Assembly (NCBI RefSeq): GCF_001427385.1
Contig: NZ_LMGJ01000034.1
Coordinates: 193,379 to 257,378, forward strand
Source of the DNA: Mesorhizobium sp. Root157
GTDB lineage: Bacteria > Pseudomonadota > Alphaproteobacteria > Rhizobiales > Rhizobiaceae
Direction of reading: 5' to 3'
DNA length: 64,000 nucleotides
Below, in pieces: positions 40,431 through 49,787 of the stretch. The position numbers and the translations under genes are program-made. Below the pieces are notes generated by a model. The model was not told the origin of the DNA. It did not search any database and saw nothing but the letters and a program-made list of their open reading frames with translations. Every line of letters begins with the position of its first letter. Position 1 is the first letter of the stretch.

Positions 40431-41903
40431 CTATTCCACGACCGCCGGCGCCGCTTCCCGGTCGTAACCGCGCAATGGTTTTTCAGGCATCAGCGACAGA
40501 ATGACGAACGCCAGGATCATCATCACCGCTGTCGCGAAGAAGATTGCCGCAAACGACGCGTCGGTGCCGGTATGCGCGGCATGGACGCCTTCTCCGGCCA
40601 GCGGAAGGCCGTAGCCCAGCGCCACCGCTCCAAGTGCCGCGACGCCCAGCGCGCCACCCAGGGAACGCAGGAAAGTGAGCACGCCGGTGGCGACGCCGAG
40701 ATGCGCGCGGTCCACCGCGTTCTGCACCGAAACGGTCGAAACCGGAAAGACCGTGCCGGTGCCGAAGCCGATGCATGCGGTCAAGAATTCGACCACCACC
40801 AACGAGGTGCGGTCGGCCACCAGACCCATAAGCCCGAGGCAAACGACGCTGAATATGACGCCCAGCAGCGCGATACGCTTGTAGTGGGCGAAGCGGGGGA
40901 TGAGACGCCCGCTGAGCGAAGCGCCGGCGACCGTTCCGAGAAGCAGGCCAAGCATGGCCATGCCGGCATCGGCGGGGGAGAGGTCGAGCGCCGATTGCAG
41001 GTAGACCGGCAGATAGACCGCCAGCCCGATATTTCCGGCCTGCAACAGGAACATCGAGATCGTGCCGGTCAACACGATCCTGTTGCTCAGCACCTCAAGG
41101 GAAATCAGCGGCTCGTCCGCCCGGTAGAGCCGCAACGCAAAAAGACCCCAGAACACCGCCGATACGGCAATGAGGCCGGCAATCTCGGGCGAGGCCCATG
41201 CGTAACGGCTGCCGCCCCAGTTCATCGCCAGCAGCAGCAGCGATGTCGCCGCGACGAGGAGCAGCGCGCCCCAGCCGTCGATGCTGTGACGGCGGATGGC
41301 AACCGGAAGCTTCTTCAGCGGGTTGCTGATGATCGCCATCGCCAGCAAGCCGAGTGGAATGTTGATCCAGAAGATCAGCGACCAGTGCAGGTGCTCGGCA
41401 AACAAGCCGCCGAGAAGCGGTCCGGCGATGCTGGCAACCGCCCATGTGCCGGAAATCCAGGCGGAATAGCGCGCCCGCTCCAGCGGTGGCACGAGGTCGC
41501 CGATGACGGTCTGCGTCAATGCGAACAGACCGCCGCCGCCAAGCCCTTGCACGGCCCGGCCAGCGACCAGCACCAGCATGTTGGGTGCCATCGCGCTGAT
41601 CACCGATCCGGCGAGGAAGATGAGTATGGCGGCGAAGATGACCGGCCTGCGTCCGTAGATGTCCGAGATCTTGCCGTAGAGAGGGGCCATGGCGGTCGCG
41701 GTCAAAAGATAACCGGTAACGATCCATGGCAGGTATTCGGCGTTGCCGAGGGCGGCAGCCATCGTCGGCATGGCCGGCGCAACGATCGTCTGGTCGAGTG
41801 CCGCCAAAAGCATCGACAAGAGAACGCCGGCAATGATGACGTTCTTTTCGCGCTCGGTAAGCGCCGGTTCATGGAAGACGTTTTGACTGCTCGGCTCGTC
41901 CAT
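40431..41903 (-). CDS. DHA2-family MFS multidrug exporter (14 TM)
   Basis: 490 residues with about 14 hydrophobic helices. Motif C-like GGGLFALTQTVIGDLV, LDQTIVAPAMPTM in helix 1 (motif D1 with the Asp) and YGKISDIYGRRPV (motif A) identify the DHA2 drug:proton antiporters. Start ATG at 41903 with GAGTGG upstream, rather than TTG at 41915. It converges with the FNR gene with 4 bases between stops. No linked TetR regulator or membrane-fusion protein is seen. Confidence 0.9.
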   Translation of the reverse strand: MDEPSSQNVFHEPALTEREKNVIIAGVLLSMLLAALDQTIVAPAMPTMAAALGNAEYLPWIVTGYLLTATAMAPLYGKISDIYGRRPVIFAAILIFLAGSVISAMAPNMLVLVAGRAVQGLGGGGLFALTQTVIGDLVPPLERARYSAWISGTWAVASIAGPLLGGLFAEHLHWSLIFWINIPLGLLAMAIISNPLKKLPVAIRRHSIDGWGALLLVAATSLLLLAMNWGGSRYAWASPEIAGLIAVSAVFWGLFALRLYRADEPLISLEVLSNRIVLTGTISMFLLQAGNIGLAVYLPVYLQSALDLSPADAGMAMLGLLLGTVAGASLSGRLIPRFAHYKRIALLGVIFSVVCLGLMGLVADRTSLVVVEFLTACIGFGTGTVFPVSTVSVQNAVDRAHLGVATGVLTFLRSLGGALGVAALGAVALGYGLPLAGEGVHAAHTGTDASFAAIFFATAVMMILAFVILSLMPEKPLRGYDREAAPAVVE

Positions 41904-42198
41904 TGACCCACTCAATTCGATTGCGCCAGCCCCGGCGTAGCGGCGCGGCGTGTTTCATGCCGCAAGCAGCATCATCCGGCCGGAGCCGTCGTTGAGTTGG
42001 CTGTGGACCTCGCCATCAGGCGGGCTTCGGATCCTCAAGGTCGGGATCGCCGGACTACCAACCGGCTCGCGTTTCTCGAAACAGCGGCGCGTGCAATAGC
42101 AAACGGCGCGTGAAGTGTCGAGCGAAGGATGCGCGCCATACCGGTATTTGACCGCCGGGTATTGCGCAAAGGGCTTTCGGGAGCGGACGGTTCCGGGG

Positions 42199-42804
42199 TC
42201 AGCGCCCCGCCTGCGATTGCTCGATGCGGTAGCGCAGCAATCTCAGGATACGGCTTTCGAAATTGATCGTTTCGACCCGGTCGAAATGCATTTGCGCCTT
42301 GTCGTGCCTGGCAAGGACGGCGTCGGTGATGTCCTTGGCCTTGGCTTGTGCCATCTGGCAGGTCTTCTGCCGGCCGACCGCCTTCAGCTTGGTTTCAAGT
42401 TCGCGCGCATGGGCCTTGGCGATATCGACGTGATGTTCCTCATGCCGCTTGATGTCGGAAAACAGCGTGTTCCAGAACAGGCGCACATCCGGTTCGGCCT
42501 TCCTGCGCGGCCGCCATTTCGGCAGGATCACCTCGACCTTGACTGTCGTTACCGCCGATGCGATCCGGCAAGCGGAGCGCTCCTGCGCGTAGCCGATCTT
42601 GGTGGTGAACGCCATGCGCGTCGCGCCCGGATGCCTTGTGCCGGTGCCGCCCACATGGGGGCCGTGCGTGGTCAGATCGTCCTGGATCTGATCGTAGGTC
42701 GTGCCCCGGACGGTGAAGTAACTGTAGCTCTTGGCAACGGTGGCGGCGCTGGCTGGACATGCCCCCAGGGCAAGAAGTATAAATGAGAGGAAAGTTTTTT
42801 TCAC
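42199..42804 (-). CDS. DUF922 family secreted putative zinc protease
   Basis: 201 residues. Signal peptide KKTFLSFILLALGACPASA. DUF922 features: SYSYFTVRGTTYDQIQDDL, an RMAFTTKIGY strand and RHEEHHVDIAKAHA, in which HEEHH fits an HExxH metal site. Start is GTG at 42804 with GAGAG upstream, which gives a clean signal peptide; an ATG at 42888 would not. Role unknown; periplasmic location inferred. The 283-base gap between this gene and the MFS gene shows no recognisable feature. Confidence 0.82.
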   Translation of the reverse strand: MKKTFLSFILLALGACPASAATVAKSYSYFTVRGTTYDQIQDDLTTHGPHVGGTGTRHPGATRMAFTTKIGYAQERSACRIASAVTTVKVEVILPKWRPRRKAEPDVRLFWNTLFSDIKRHEEHHVDIAKAHARELETKLKAVGRQKTCQMAQAKAKDITDAVLARHDKAQMHFDRVETINFESRILRLLRYRIEQSQAGR

Positions 42805-42890
42805 AGCATTCTCTCTACATTCACCTTGCTTTACGGGCCTATAAAGCGCAACGGAAATCAAACTCGGCTGGTAACGGTTGAACGGCAACG

Positions 42891-43739
42891 ATGATGAGAC
42901 GATGGCAGTTGGCGCATGGGCGTCACCTTGATCTCGGCGCCAGGGCCGTCGTGATGGGCATCCTCAATGTGACGCCGAACAGTTTTTCCGACGGCGGCCG
43001 GTTCGATACGACGCAGAACGCGATCCGGCAAGCCCACCGCATGGTCGAAGAAGGGGCGGCCATTGTCGATGTCGGTGGCGAATCGACCGGGCCGAAGGCT
43101 GCTCCCATAAGCGCCAAAGAAGAACAGGCGCGGGCGCTGCCGGTCATCGAGGCGTTGGTCGAGTGGGGCAAGGCGCTGGTTTCCATCGATACCTACCGGG
43201 AGGAAACCGCGCGGCTGGCGGTTGCTGCCGGTGCCCATATCGTCAATGACGTGTGGGGCCTGCAACGCGAACCGGGCATAGCCCGGGTTGCGGCGGAAAC
43301 CGGGGCAGGGCTCGTCATCATGCATACCGGGCGCGATCGCCAGAAGCTCGACGATCCGATCGAGGACCAGTTCGTCTTTCTCAAGAAATCGCTGGAGATC
43401 GCCCGCCATGCCGGCATCGACGACGACCATATCGTGCTCGATCCCGGTTTCGGCTTCGCCAAGGAAACGGCGGAAGCCAATGTGGACATCATGGTGCGCT
43501 TCGAGGAATTGCATGCGCTGGGCTTCCCGCTGATGGCTGGAACGTCGCGCAAGCGCTTCATCGGCACGATCACTGGCCGTGAAGCCCCGGACAGAGCGGC
43601 AGGCACGGCGGCGACAAGCGTCATCTTGCGGCTGAAGGGCGCGCAGCTTTTTCGCGTCCACGATGTCGCAATCAACGTGGATGCGCTGGCCATGGCCGAT
43701 GCTATGTTGGCGCGCGATTCTCAAATGGCTAGGCACTGA
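42891..43739 (+). CDS. folP: Dihydropteroate synthase
   Basis: 282 residues. GILNVTPNSFSDGGRF, IVDVGGEST, SIDTYREE, HIVNDVWGL, DPGFGFAKE, AGTSRKRFIG and FRVHDV are the DHPS motifs in order. It joins para-aminobenzoate to 6-hydroxymethyl-dihydropterin diphosphate. Odd: loop 2 reads ESTGPK where the family normally has ESTRPG, so the Arg equivalent to E. coli Arg63 is Gly, and loop 1 has TPN in place of TPD. First gene of folP-folB-folK. Confidence 0.94.
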   Translation: MMRRWQLAHGRHLDLGARAVVMGILNVTPNSFSDGGRFDTTQNAIRQAHRMVEEGAAIVDVGGESTGPKAAPISAKEEQARALPVIEALVEWGKALVSIDTYREETARLAVAAGAHIVNDVWGLQREPGIARVAAETGAGLVIMHTGRDRQKLDDPIEDQFVFLKKSLEIARHAGIDDDHIVLDPGFGFAKETAEANVDIMVRFEELHALGFPLMAGTSRKRFIGTITGREAPDRAAGTAATSVILRLKGAQLFRVHDVAINVDALAMADAMLARDSQMARH

Positions 43740-43741
43740 AA

Positions 43742-44101
43742 ATGTATGTCATTCGCATGAAGAACTGTGCCTTCTTTGCCCGGCATGGCGTGCTGGACGA
43801 GGAGGAGGCGCTCGGTCAGCGCTTCTATGTCGATGCCGTGCTGGAGGTCGACCCCAATCAACCGCTCGAGGCCGATTCCATCCACGCGACCGTGGATTAT
43901 GGCGTCGCGTTTCAACTGATCGAACAGATCATCACCGGCGACCGACGGTTCCTGATCGAGACGCTGGCGCTCGATGTGGCCAAGGCGATTTCACATCGCT
44001 TCCCCCAGATCAGGCGCGCCGAGATCACCGTGCGCAAGCCGAATGCGCCGGTGCGCGGCGTTATCGATCATGTCGAGGTGACCGTTGTCTGGCCGCAATA
44101 G
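43742..44101 (+). CDS. folB: Dihydroneopterin aldolase
   Basis: 119 residues. MYVIRMKNCAFFARHGVLDEEE has the RHGV substrate loop; RFYVDAVLEVD, DYGVAFQLIEQII and VTVRKPNAPV-like TVRKPNAPVRG complete the fold. It converts dihydroneopterin to 6-hydroxymethyl-dihydropterin. It starts two bases after the folP stop and overlaps folK, so translation is probably coupled. Confidence 0.94.
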   Translation: MYVIRMKNCAFFARHGVLDEEEALGQRFYVDAVLEVDPNQPLEADSIHATVDYGVAFQLIEQIITGDRRFLIETLALDVAKAISHRFPQIRRAEITVRKPNAPVRGVIDHVEVTVVWPQ

Positions 44102-44597
44102 CACGGTCTTCATCAGCCTGGGGGGCAATCTCGGCGATCCGAAGAAGTCCATGGCGTCGGCACTGCGGCTGTTGGCTGCTGCTCCGGGCGTCGAGGTCGT
44201 GGCGGTATCCTCGCTTTATCGGACGCCGCCATGGGGCAAGCTCGACCAGCCGGATTTCCTCAATGCGGCAGCCGAACTATCGACCTCGCTGTCGCCGCAC
44301 GATCTTCTCGACCTTTGCCTGGAAACCGAGCGCAAGCTCAAACGCGTGCGCGAGGAGCGCTGGGGGCCACGGGTCATCGATCTGGACATTCTCGTCTTCG
44401 GGGATCGCGTCATCCACGAAACCGGGCTTGAAGTGCCGCATCCGCGTATGCTGGAGCGGGCCTTCGTGCTGGCACCGCTGGCCGAGATCGCGCCGCAGCT
44501 TTCGGTTGACGCAAAGCGCGTGTCCGACCGGCTGGCCGGCGTGGACGCGGCCGGCATCGAACGCCTGCCGTCCGGCCGTGACTGGTGGCGCTCCTGA
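44085..44597 (+). CDS. folK: 2-amino-4-hydroxy-6-hydroxymethyldihydropteridine diphosphokinase
   Basis: 170 residues. VFISLGGNLGDP, SSLYRTPPWG, FLNAAAEL, RWGPRVIDLDIL and VPHPRMLERAFVLAPLAEIAP are the HPPK motifs; the DLDIL aspartates bind magnesium. It activates the pterin for DHPS. The start must be TTG at 44085, because a stop lies just upstream in frame; GAGGTGACC precedes it and the gene overlaps folB by 17 bases. Confidence 0.94.
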   Translation: MSGRNSTVFISLGGNLGDPKKSMASALRLLAAAPGVEVVAVSSLYRTPPWGKLDQPDFLNAAAELSTSLSPHDLLDLCLETERKLKRVREERWGPRVIDLDILVFGDRVIHETGLEVPHPRMLERAFVLAPLAEIAPQLSVDAKRVSDRLAGVDAAGIERLPSGRDWWRS

Positions 44598-44618
44598 CGC
44601 CGCCGCTATTTCGTTCGT

Positions 44619-45167
44619 TCAGCCGGCGAAGCCGCCGCCGTCCAGAAACGCTTTCTCGTCCGGCGTCGTCTGGCGTCCGAGTTGCGGATTGCGGTGCGGA
44701 AAACGGCCGAAACGCTCGATGATTTCGAGATGATCGACGGCATATGAAAGATAGGCCTCGGCATAGGCCTTGTGCAGTTCGACGGACTTTTTCTGGTCGG
44801 CGAGGTCTTCCGAATGCTCGAAGGGCAGGTAGAAGAACACCCGGATTTCGGCATCCACCCCCAGATCGTGCCCCAGAGCAATGGCTCTTGCCGCATAGTG
44901 ACGGGCAAGCGGATCGGTGGCGAACATATGGCCGGTGCCGCGAAAGCAGTTGCGCGGAAATTGGTCGAGCAGGATCATCAGCGCCAGCGCGCCCTCGACA
45001 TCGTCGACCCAGCCGTCCAGTTCGCGCCGGGCTGCTGCATAATGCAGGTCGAGAAAATCGCTGCGGAATTTCGCATCGAAGCCTGCATCCTTGGTGAACC
45101 AGGCGTCCGGCCCGGCTTCGCGCCAGAATTTGGTGACGGAAAGCGCGCGTTCGTCGATCTGGTTCAT
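44619..45167 (-). CDS. DUF924 family protein
   Basis: 182 residues. VTKFWREAGPDAWF, LILLDQFPRNCFRGT-like ILLDQFPRNCFRGTGHMF, FYLPFEHSEDLADQ and YAVDHLEIIERFGRFPHRN are the signature segments of this helical, TPR-like family. The function is not established. ATG at 45167, with GAGACG upstream. Convergent with folK. Confidence 0.9.
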   Translation of the reverse strand: MNQIDERALSVTKFWREAGPDAWFTKDAGFDAKFRSDFLDLHYAAARRELDGWVDDVEGALALMILLDQFPRNCFRGTGHMFATDPLARHYAARAIALGHDLGVDAEIRVFFYLPFEHSEDLADQKKSVELHKAYAEAYLSYAVDHLEIIERFGRFPHRNPQLGRQTTPDEKAFLDGGGFAG

Positions 45168-45191
45168 CTCGTCTCCTGAATGGCGGACAGG

Positions 45192-47027
45192 TTAGTCGGC
45201 CGGGGCCTGCTTGCCAAGCACGCCGGCGGTTTCCTCGTTGAGCGCCTGGCCGGGGCGTCGCGGCTGCGCCACGGGTGCCGGTACGGGCGTTGCGATATTG
45301 CCTTTCATGAAGTTGCGGCCGTCGCGAATATCGCCGGTAATCTGCAACTCCAGCCGGGCCGCATCGCGGCGGCGCACGTCCTCGACCACTTCGGCGACCA
45401 CTTCGGGATCGGTGCCCAGAGCTTCCAGCGTTGATCCGCCGAACACCAGCGCCGATTCGAATGTCTCGCGGATCTGGTATTCGACGCCTGCATGGATCAG
45501 TTGCAGGGCGGTGCCGCGATCGTAGGCGCGGGCCATCACCGTCACCAGCGGAAATTCCGCCTTGACCAGTTCGGTGATGCGGATGGCTGTTTCGGCCTTG
45601 TCGACGCAGATCAGCACGGCGCGCGCGTGACCGAGGCCGGCTGCGTGCAGGATATCCAGCCTTGTGCCGTCGCCGTAATAGACCTTGAAGCCGAAATCGG
45701 CCGCCGCCTGGATCATCTCGACATCGTTGTCGATGATCGACACGTCGACGCCGCGCAAAAGCAGCGGCTGGCTGGCAATCTGGCCGAAGCGGCCGAAGCC
45801 GATGATCAGCACCGATCCGGTCAGGCCGTCTGCGACATCGACCCCTTCCAGCGATTGTTCGTCACGCGGGATCAGGTATTTCAGGCAGATGATGGCCAGC
45901 GGCGTCAGCACCATGGAGATGATGATGATCGCGGTCAGGGTGGCGTTGGCCTCGGCATCGATGATGCCGACGGCGGCAGCGGACGAATAGAGCACAAAGG
46001 CGAATTCGCCGCCTTGCGCCATCACCACGGCGCGTTCCAGCGCTTCCCGGTGGCTCGTCTTGAGGAAGCGTGCGACCGCATAGATGCCGATTGCCTTTGC
46101 GGCCATGTAGGCCACGACGTACACGGCCACCAACTGCCAGTTCTGGGCCACCACACGCAGGTCGAGGGCCATGCCGACAGCAAGGAAGAACAGGCCGAGC
46201 AGCACGCCGCGGAACGGTTCTATGTCGGCTTCGAGTTGATGGCGGAAGGTCGATTCAGACAAAAGCACGCCGGCCAGGAAAGCTCCCATGGCCATCGACA
46301 GGCCGCTCGACTGCATCACCAGTGCCGATCCCAAAACGACGAGCAGGGCTGCGGCGGTCATCACTTCGCGGGCGTGCGCGTCGGCAAGGATGCGAAACAA
46401 CGGGTTGAGCAGGTAGCGGCCGGCAAGGATCAGCGCGACGATGGCGCCGACGCCGATGGCGATCTCGCTCAGCCGCCCGGCCAGCGTCGTTTCGGCGCCG
46501 CTGGGCGCCAGGAAGGCCACCAGCGCCAGCAGCGGCACGATGGCCAGGTCCTCCAGCAGCAGGATCGACACCATGCGCTGCCCCTTGGGGAGCGCGATCT
46601 CGCCGCGCTCTTCCAGAAGCTGCATGACGATGGCGGTCGATGTCAGGACGAAGCCGGCCCCGGCAACGAAGGCCTGCGCGACCGGAAAGCCACCCAGCCA
46701 GCCGACACCGGTCAAAAGCATGGCGCAGACGCCGACCTGAAGCGCGCCCAGGCCGAAGATCTCGCGCCGCAAGCCCCATAAGCGCGACGGCTGCATTTCC
46801 AGGCCGATGATGAACAGGAACATCACCACGCCAAGTTCGGCTATGTGCAGGATCGCCTCGGACTCGGAGAAAACGCCGAGGCCGAACGGGCCGATGACGA
46901 GGCCGGCGGTCAGATAGCCAAGGATGGAGCCAAGGCCGATCCGCTTGAAGATCGGCACCGCGATAACGCCCGCTGCCAGAAGCGCCACCACGTAGAAAAG
47001 CTCGCTGCCGGATGCTTCTGCTGCCAT
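45192..47027 (-). CDS. CPA2 monovalent cation:proton antiporter, KefB/KefC-like
   Basis: 611 residues. Twelve to thirteen hydrophobic helices (for example ILGYLTAGLVIGPFGLGVF), including the conserved HIAELGVVMFLFIIGLEM segment, form the transporter. A cytoplasmic TrkA-N (RCK) domain follows, with VLIIGFGRFGQIASQ as nucleotide-binding loop and DGTRLDILHAAG. In E. coli such systems are gated by glutathione adducts and protect against electrophiles; that gating is only inferred here. A Pro-rich tail is extra. A KefF/KefG partner is not adjacent. Confidence 0.9.
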   Translation of the reverse strand: MAAEASGSELFYVVALLAAGVIAVPIFKRIGLGSILGYLTAGLVIGPFGLGVFSESEAILHIAELGVVMFLFIIGLEMQPSRLWGLRREIFGLGALQVGVCAMLLTGVGWLGGFPVAQAFVAGAGFVLTSTAIVMQLLEERGEIALPKGQRMVSILLLEDLAIVPLLALVAFLAPSGAETTLAGRLSEIAIGVGAIVALILAGRYLLNPLFRILADAHAREVMTAAALLVVLGSALVMQSSGLSMAMGAFLAGVLLSESTFRHQLEADIEPFRGVLLGLFFLAVGMALDLRVVAQNWQLVAVYVVAYMAAKAIGIYAVARFLKTSHREALERAVVMAQGGEFAFVLYSSAAAVGIIDAEANATLTAIIIISMVLTPLAIICLKYLIPRDEQSLEGVDVADGLTGSVLIIGFGRFGQIASQPLLLRGVDVSIIDNDVEMIQAAADFGFKVYYGDGTRLDILHAAGLGHARAVLICVDKAETAIRITELVKAEFPLVTVMARAYDRGTALQLIHAGVEYQIRETFESALVFGGSTLEALGTDPEVVAEVVEDVRRRDAARLELQITGDIRDGRNFMKGNIATPVPAPVAQPRRPGQALNEETAGVLGKQAPAD

Positions 47028-47144
47028 TGGAGGGTCCCGCTCGATTTGGGGCTGTGAATGCGCTGGAGTGGCGAAGATAAAAGCTTGGCGGGCGATCGAA
47101 CAACAATAATTCGAAAACCCTTCGACAGGTCTTTCCCGCTGCCG

Positions 47145-48239
47145 TTATCCGTTCGTATCTTTGCCGCCGTCCTTCCTGCTGGCGAACGATGTCAGGGCCG
47201 ACAGGAAATCGCCCATGCCGGGGCGCTTGAGCGCGCTGAAGGGCAAGGGGCGGGCGGTCTCCATGGCGGCGATGCCGATGCGTGCCGTCATCATGCCGTT
47301 GACCACACCTTCGCCGAGCTTGGCCGAAAGCCGCGCGGCAAGGCCATGGCCGACGATCTGCTGGACGAAGCTGTCGCCGAGGGCGATCGAGCCGGTAATG
47401 GCAAGATGAGCCAGAACGCCGCGCGCCAGCCGGAAGAAGCCCAGCGTTCCGGGCCTGCCGCCATAGAGTTCCGACAGGCGCCGGATCAGGCGCCCGGCTT
47501 CGAACACCACATAGGCGATGTCGACCAGCGCGCGCGGGCTGACCGCCGTCACCAGCGACACGCGTTTGGCCGCATCGAGGATCATCACCTTGGCGCGCGC
47601 ATCCAGCAGGCTCAGAATTTCAACCTCGGCCAGCCGCACCAGATTGCCGCCGTCGATGATATCGCCGCTGAGACCGGCGAGCGCGCGGCGGCCAGCTGCC
47701 GTTTCCGGCTTGGAGGCGACAAACGCCGACAGTTCCTCGACAACCGCGCGCGCCGCTTTCGGATCGTCGCGCGCAATGGCGTCGAGCCCGCGCCGTTGCA
47801 GCTTTTCCACTTCCGCAAGGCGGCTGATGGCGAGGAATTCGCGGCCAAGGATCACCAGCAGGGCGATGACCGCAATTGCCGCCGCCGCCGCCGCCACCCA
47901 GCCCAGCCAGGGCGTGCGGGCGAACAGGTCGCGGATCAGCCCGTCGATCCACAAGCCCATGGCAAGCGAAACAAGTACGCCGACGGCGCCGACAAGGATG
48001 CGGCCAAGCAGCGAGCGCTTGCGTGGGGCCGCTGCCGGCGGCGGCTCTGCGGCGACGAGGTCGGGTTCGTCGAAAACGTCGATTTCAGCCGGCACGGCAA
48101 CGGCTACCAGGTCGACGCTGGCCGCACGCGGCTTGCGCTGGCGCGGTTCATCCGTCCGGGTTCGGCTGCCGGCCGGCATGGCCTCAGCCCGCACCTCTTC
48201 ATCCGCATTTATGGGGAAGGCCGAAGGCTTGCGTGTCAT
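47145..48239 (-). CDS. TIGR01620/DUF697 membrane protein (YcjF-like)
   Basis: 364 residues. A Pro/Arg-rich cytoplasmic N terminus, two close membrane helices (RILVGAVGVLVSLAMGLWID and WLGWVAAAAAAIAVIALLVI) and a C-terminal DUF697 region (ARIGIAAMETARPLPFSALKRPGM). It overlaps the upstream YcjX gene by 4 bases, so the two are coupled; this pair is conserved in proteobacteria and linked to envelope stress in E. coli (phage-shock neighbourhood). Confidence 0.88.
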   Translation of the reverse strand: MTRKPSAFPINADEEVRAEAMPAGSRTRTDEPRQRKPRAASVDLVAVAVPAEIDVFDEPDLVAAEPPPAAAPRKRSLLGRILVGAVGVLVSLAMGLWIDGLIRDLFARTPWLGWVAAAAAAIAVIALLVILGREFLAISRLAEVEKLQRRGLDAIARDDPKAARAVVEELSAFVASKPETAAGRRALAGLSGDIIDGGNLVRLAEVEILSLLDARAKVMILDAAKRVSLVTAVSPRALVDIAYVVFEAGRLIRRLSELYGGRPGTLGFFRLARGVLAHLAITGSIALGDSFVQQIVGHGLAARLSAKLGEGVVNGMMTARIGIAAMETARPLPFSALKRPGMGDFLSALTSFASRKDGGKDTNG

Positions 48240-49711
48240 GCCAGATGGTCTCCGATCAGGAACTGCAGGGCGCGGTCGAGCCTGATGTGAGGCAAGGACA
48301 AGGTAATGCCCTCGGCGGTCTGTTCCAGTTTCGGCGGGCGGAAGCGCACGAAGCGAACGGAAGGGTCGGAATTGTCCTGCCGGTGGCCGTTGCCGGTTTC
48401 GAACACCGATCCGGCTCTTTCCGGCAAGTCGCCGGGAAATATGGCGGTTTCCGTCTCGCCGTCGAACAACTGGCCGTCGATGGCTTCGCCCACCAGCGGC
48501 GTGCCTAGGATCACCGGCAAGGTGTCGCGGCCCTGCTTGACGGTGCCTTCGCGGGTGGCGCGCACAGCCGCCATCGCCACCACATCGACATCCGCCCCGG
48601 TGAAATTGGCCCTCGCGATGGCGCGCTCGGCCAGCCGCCGCACGATGGCCTGCAGGCGGTCGTGACTTTCATGATGCAGATGGTCGGCCTTGGTGGCGGC
48701 GATCAGGATGCGGTCGATACGTTTCGACACCAGGTCTGTGATGAAATTGCTGCGGCCGGGGCGAAAGCAGGCCAGGATTTCGGTTACTGCCCGTTCCAGG
48801 TCGATCATCGCGCCCGGACCGGCGTTCAGCGCCTGCATGGCGTCGATCAGCACGATCTGGCGGTCGAGCCGGGCGATATGCTCGCGAAAGAACGGCTTGA
48901 TGACATGGGTCTTGTAGGCCTCGAAGCGTCTTTCCATCATCGCATGCAGCGAGCCGGGGCGCGGGCGCTTGCCAGGGAGACCGGGCAGTGGCGCAAAGGT
49001 CAGGGCAGGCGACCCTTCGAGGTCACCCGGCATGAGGAAACGTCCGGGCGGCAGCGTGGAAAGCGCGCGCTCGTCCAGCTTGCAGGCTTTCAGATAGGCG
49101 GCAAACGCCTCCGCCAGCCGTCTTGCGGTCGGGTCATCCGCATCGGCGTCCGGGTTCGTGCTTTCGCACAAGCCACGCCACTCGGCGGACAGGTCCTGCC
49201 TGATCGGCAACAGCGCCATCTCGAAGGCTTCGCGCGAGAAATCGTCGAAGGATTTGCCAAGCAGCGGCAGGTCGAGCAGCCATTCGCCGGGGTAATCGAC
49301 GATATCGACCGACAATTTTCCGGCCGAGAACAATCGGCTCCAGCCGGAGGCGGATTCATACTCGATGGTCAACCTGAGTTCAGAGATGGCACGCGTCGAA
49401 TCCGGCCATATGCGCTCGTTGACCAGCGCTGCGATATGGTCCTCGTACTGGAACCTCGGAACCGCGTCGTCAGGCTGTTCTTCGAGAAACGCGCGGGCTA
49501 TCCGGCCGGTTTTCTGCGCTTCGAACAGGGGCAGGCGCCCGCCGTGCAGCAGGTTATGGACGAATGCCGAGATGAACACGGTCTTGCCGGCGCGCGAAAG
49601 CCCGGTCACGCCCAGTCTGAGCGAAGGCGAAAAAAGCCCCGCCGCGCGGCCTGACAAGGTGTCGAGAGCAATGCGCGCTTCGTCGGTGAATGTCGTCAGC
49701 GAAGATGCCAA
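48236..49711 (-). CDS. YcjX-like P-loop GTPase
   Basis: 491 residues. Walker A LGVTGLSRAGKTVFISAFVHNL (GLSRAGKT), a DYPGEWLLDLPLL motif in place of the G3 DxxG, and later ILIAATKADHLHH, a TKAD guanine-specificity motif. Interaction with the TIGR01620 partner at the membrane is likely. Start TTG at 49711, with CAGGAAACACGA upstream; no ATG lies near the family N terminus. Confidence 0.9.
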   Translation of the reverse strand: MASSLTTFTDEARIALDTLSGRAAGLFSPSLRLGVTGLSRAGKTVFISAFVHNLLHGGRLPLFEAQKTGRIARAFLEEQPDDAVPRFQYEDHIAALVNERIWPDSTRAISELRLTIEYESASGWSRLFSAGKLSVDIVDYPGEWLLDLPLLGKSFDDFSREAFEMALLPIRQDLSAEWRGLCESTNPDADADDPTARRLAEAFAAYLKACKLDERALSTLPPGRFLMPGDLEGSPALTFAPLPGLPGKRPRPGSLHAMMERRFEAYKTHVIKPFFREHIARLDRQIVLIDAMQALNAGPGAMIDLERAVTEILACFRPGRSNFITDLVSKRIDRILIAATKADHLHHESHDRLQAIVRRLAERAIARANFTGADVDVVAMAAVRATREGTVKQGRDTLPVILGTPLVGEAIDGQLFDGETETAIFPGDLPERAGSVFETGNGHRQDNSDPSVRFVRFRPPKLEQTAEGITLSLPHIRLDRALQFLIGDHLA

Positions 49712-49787
49712 TCGTGTTTCCTGGAGGCTGTCGGCTACCAGATATAGGGTTCAAATCCCCGGTTGTAATGGCCGCCCGCCACCTTCG

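Noticed and set aside
49741..49780. GGGTTCAAATCCCC, resembling a tRNA T-arm
   Set aside because: No acceptor stem, anticodon arm or D arm can be built around it; only three base pairs of the T stem form.
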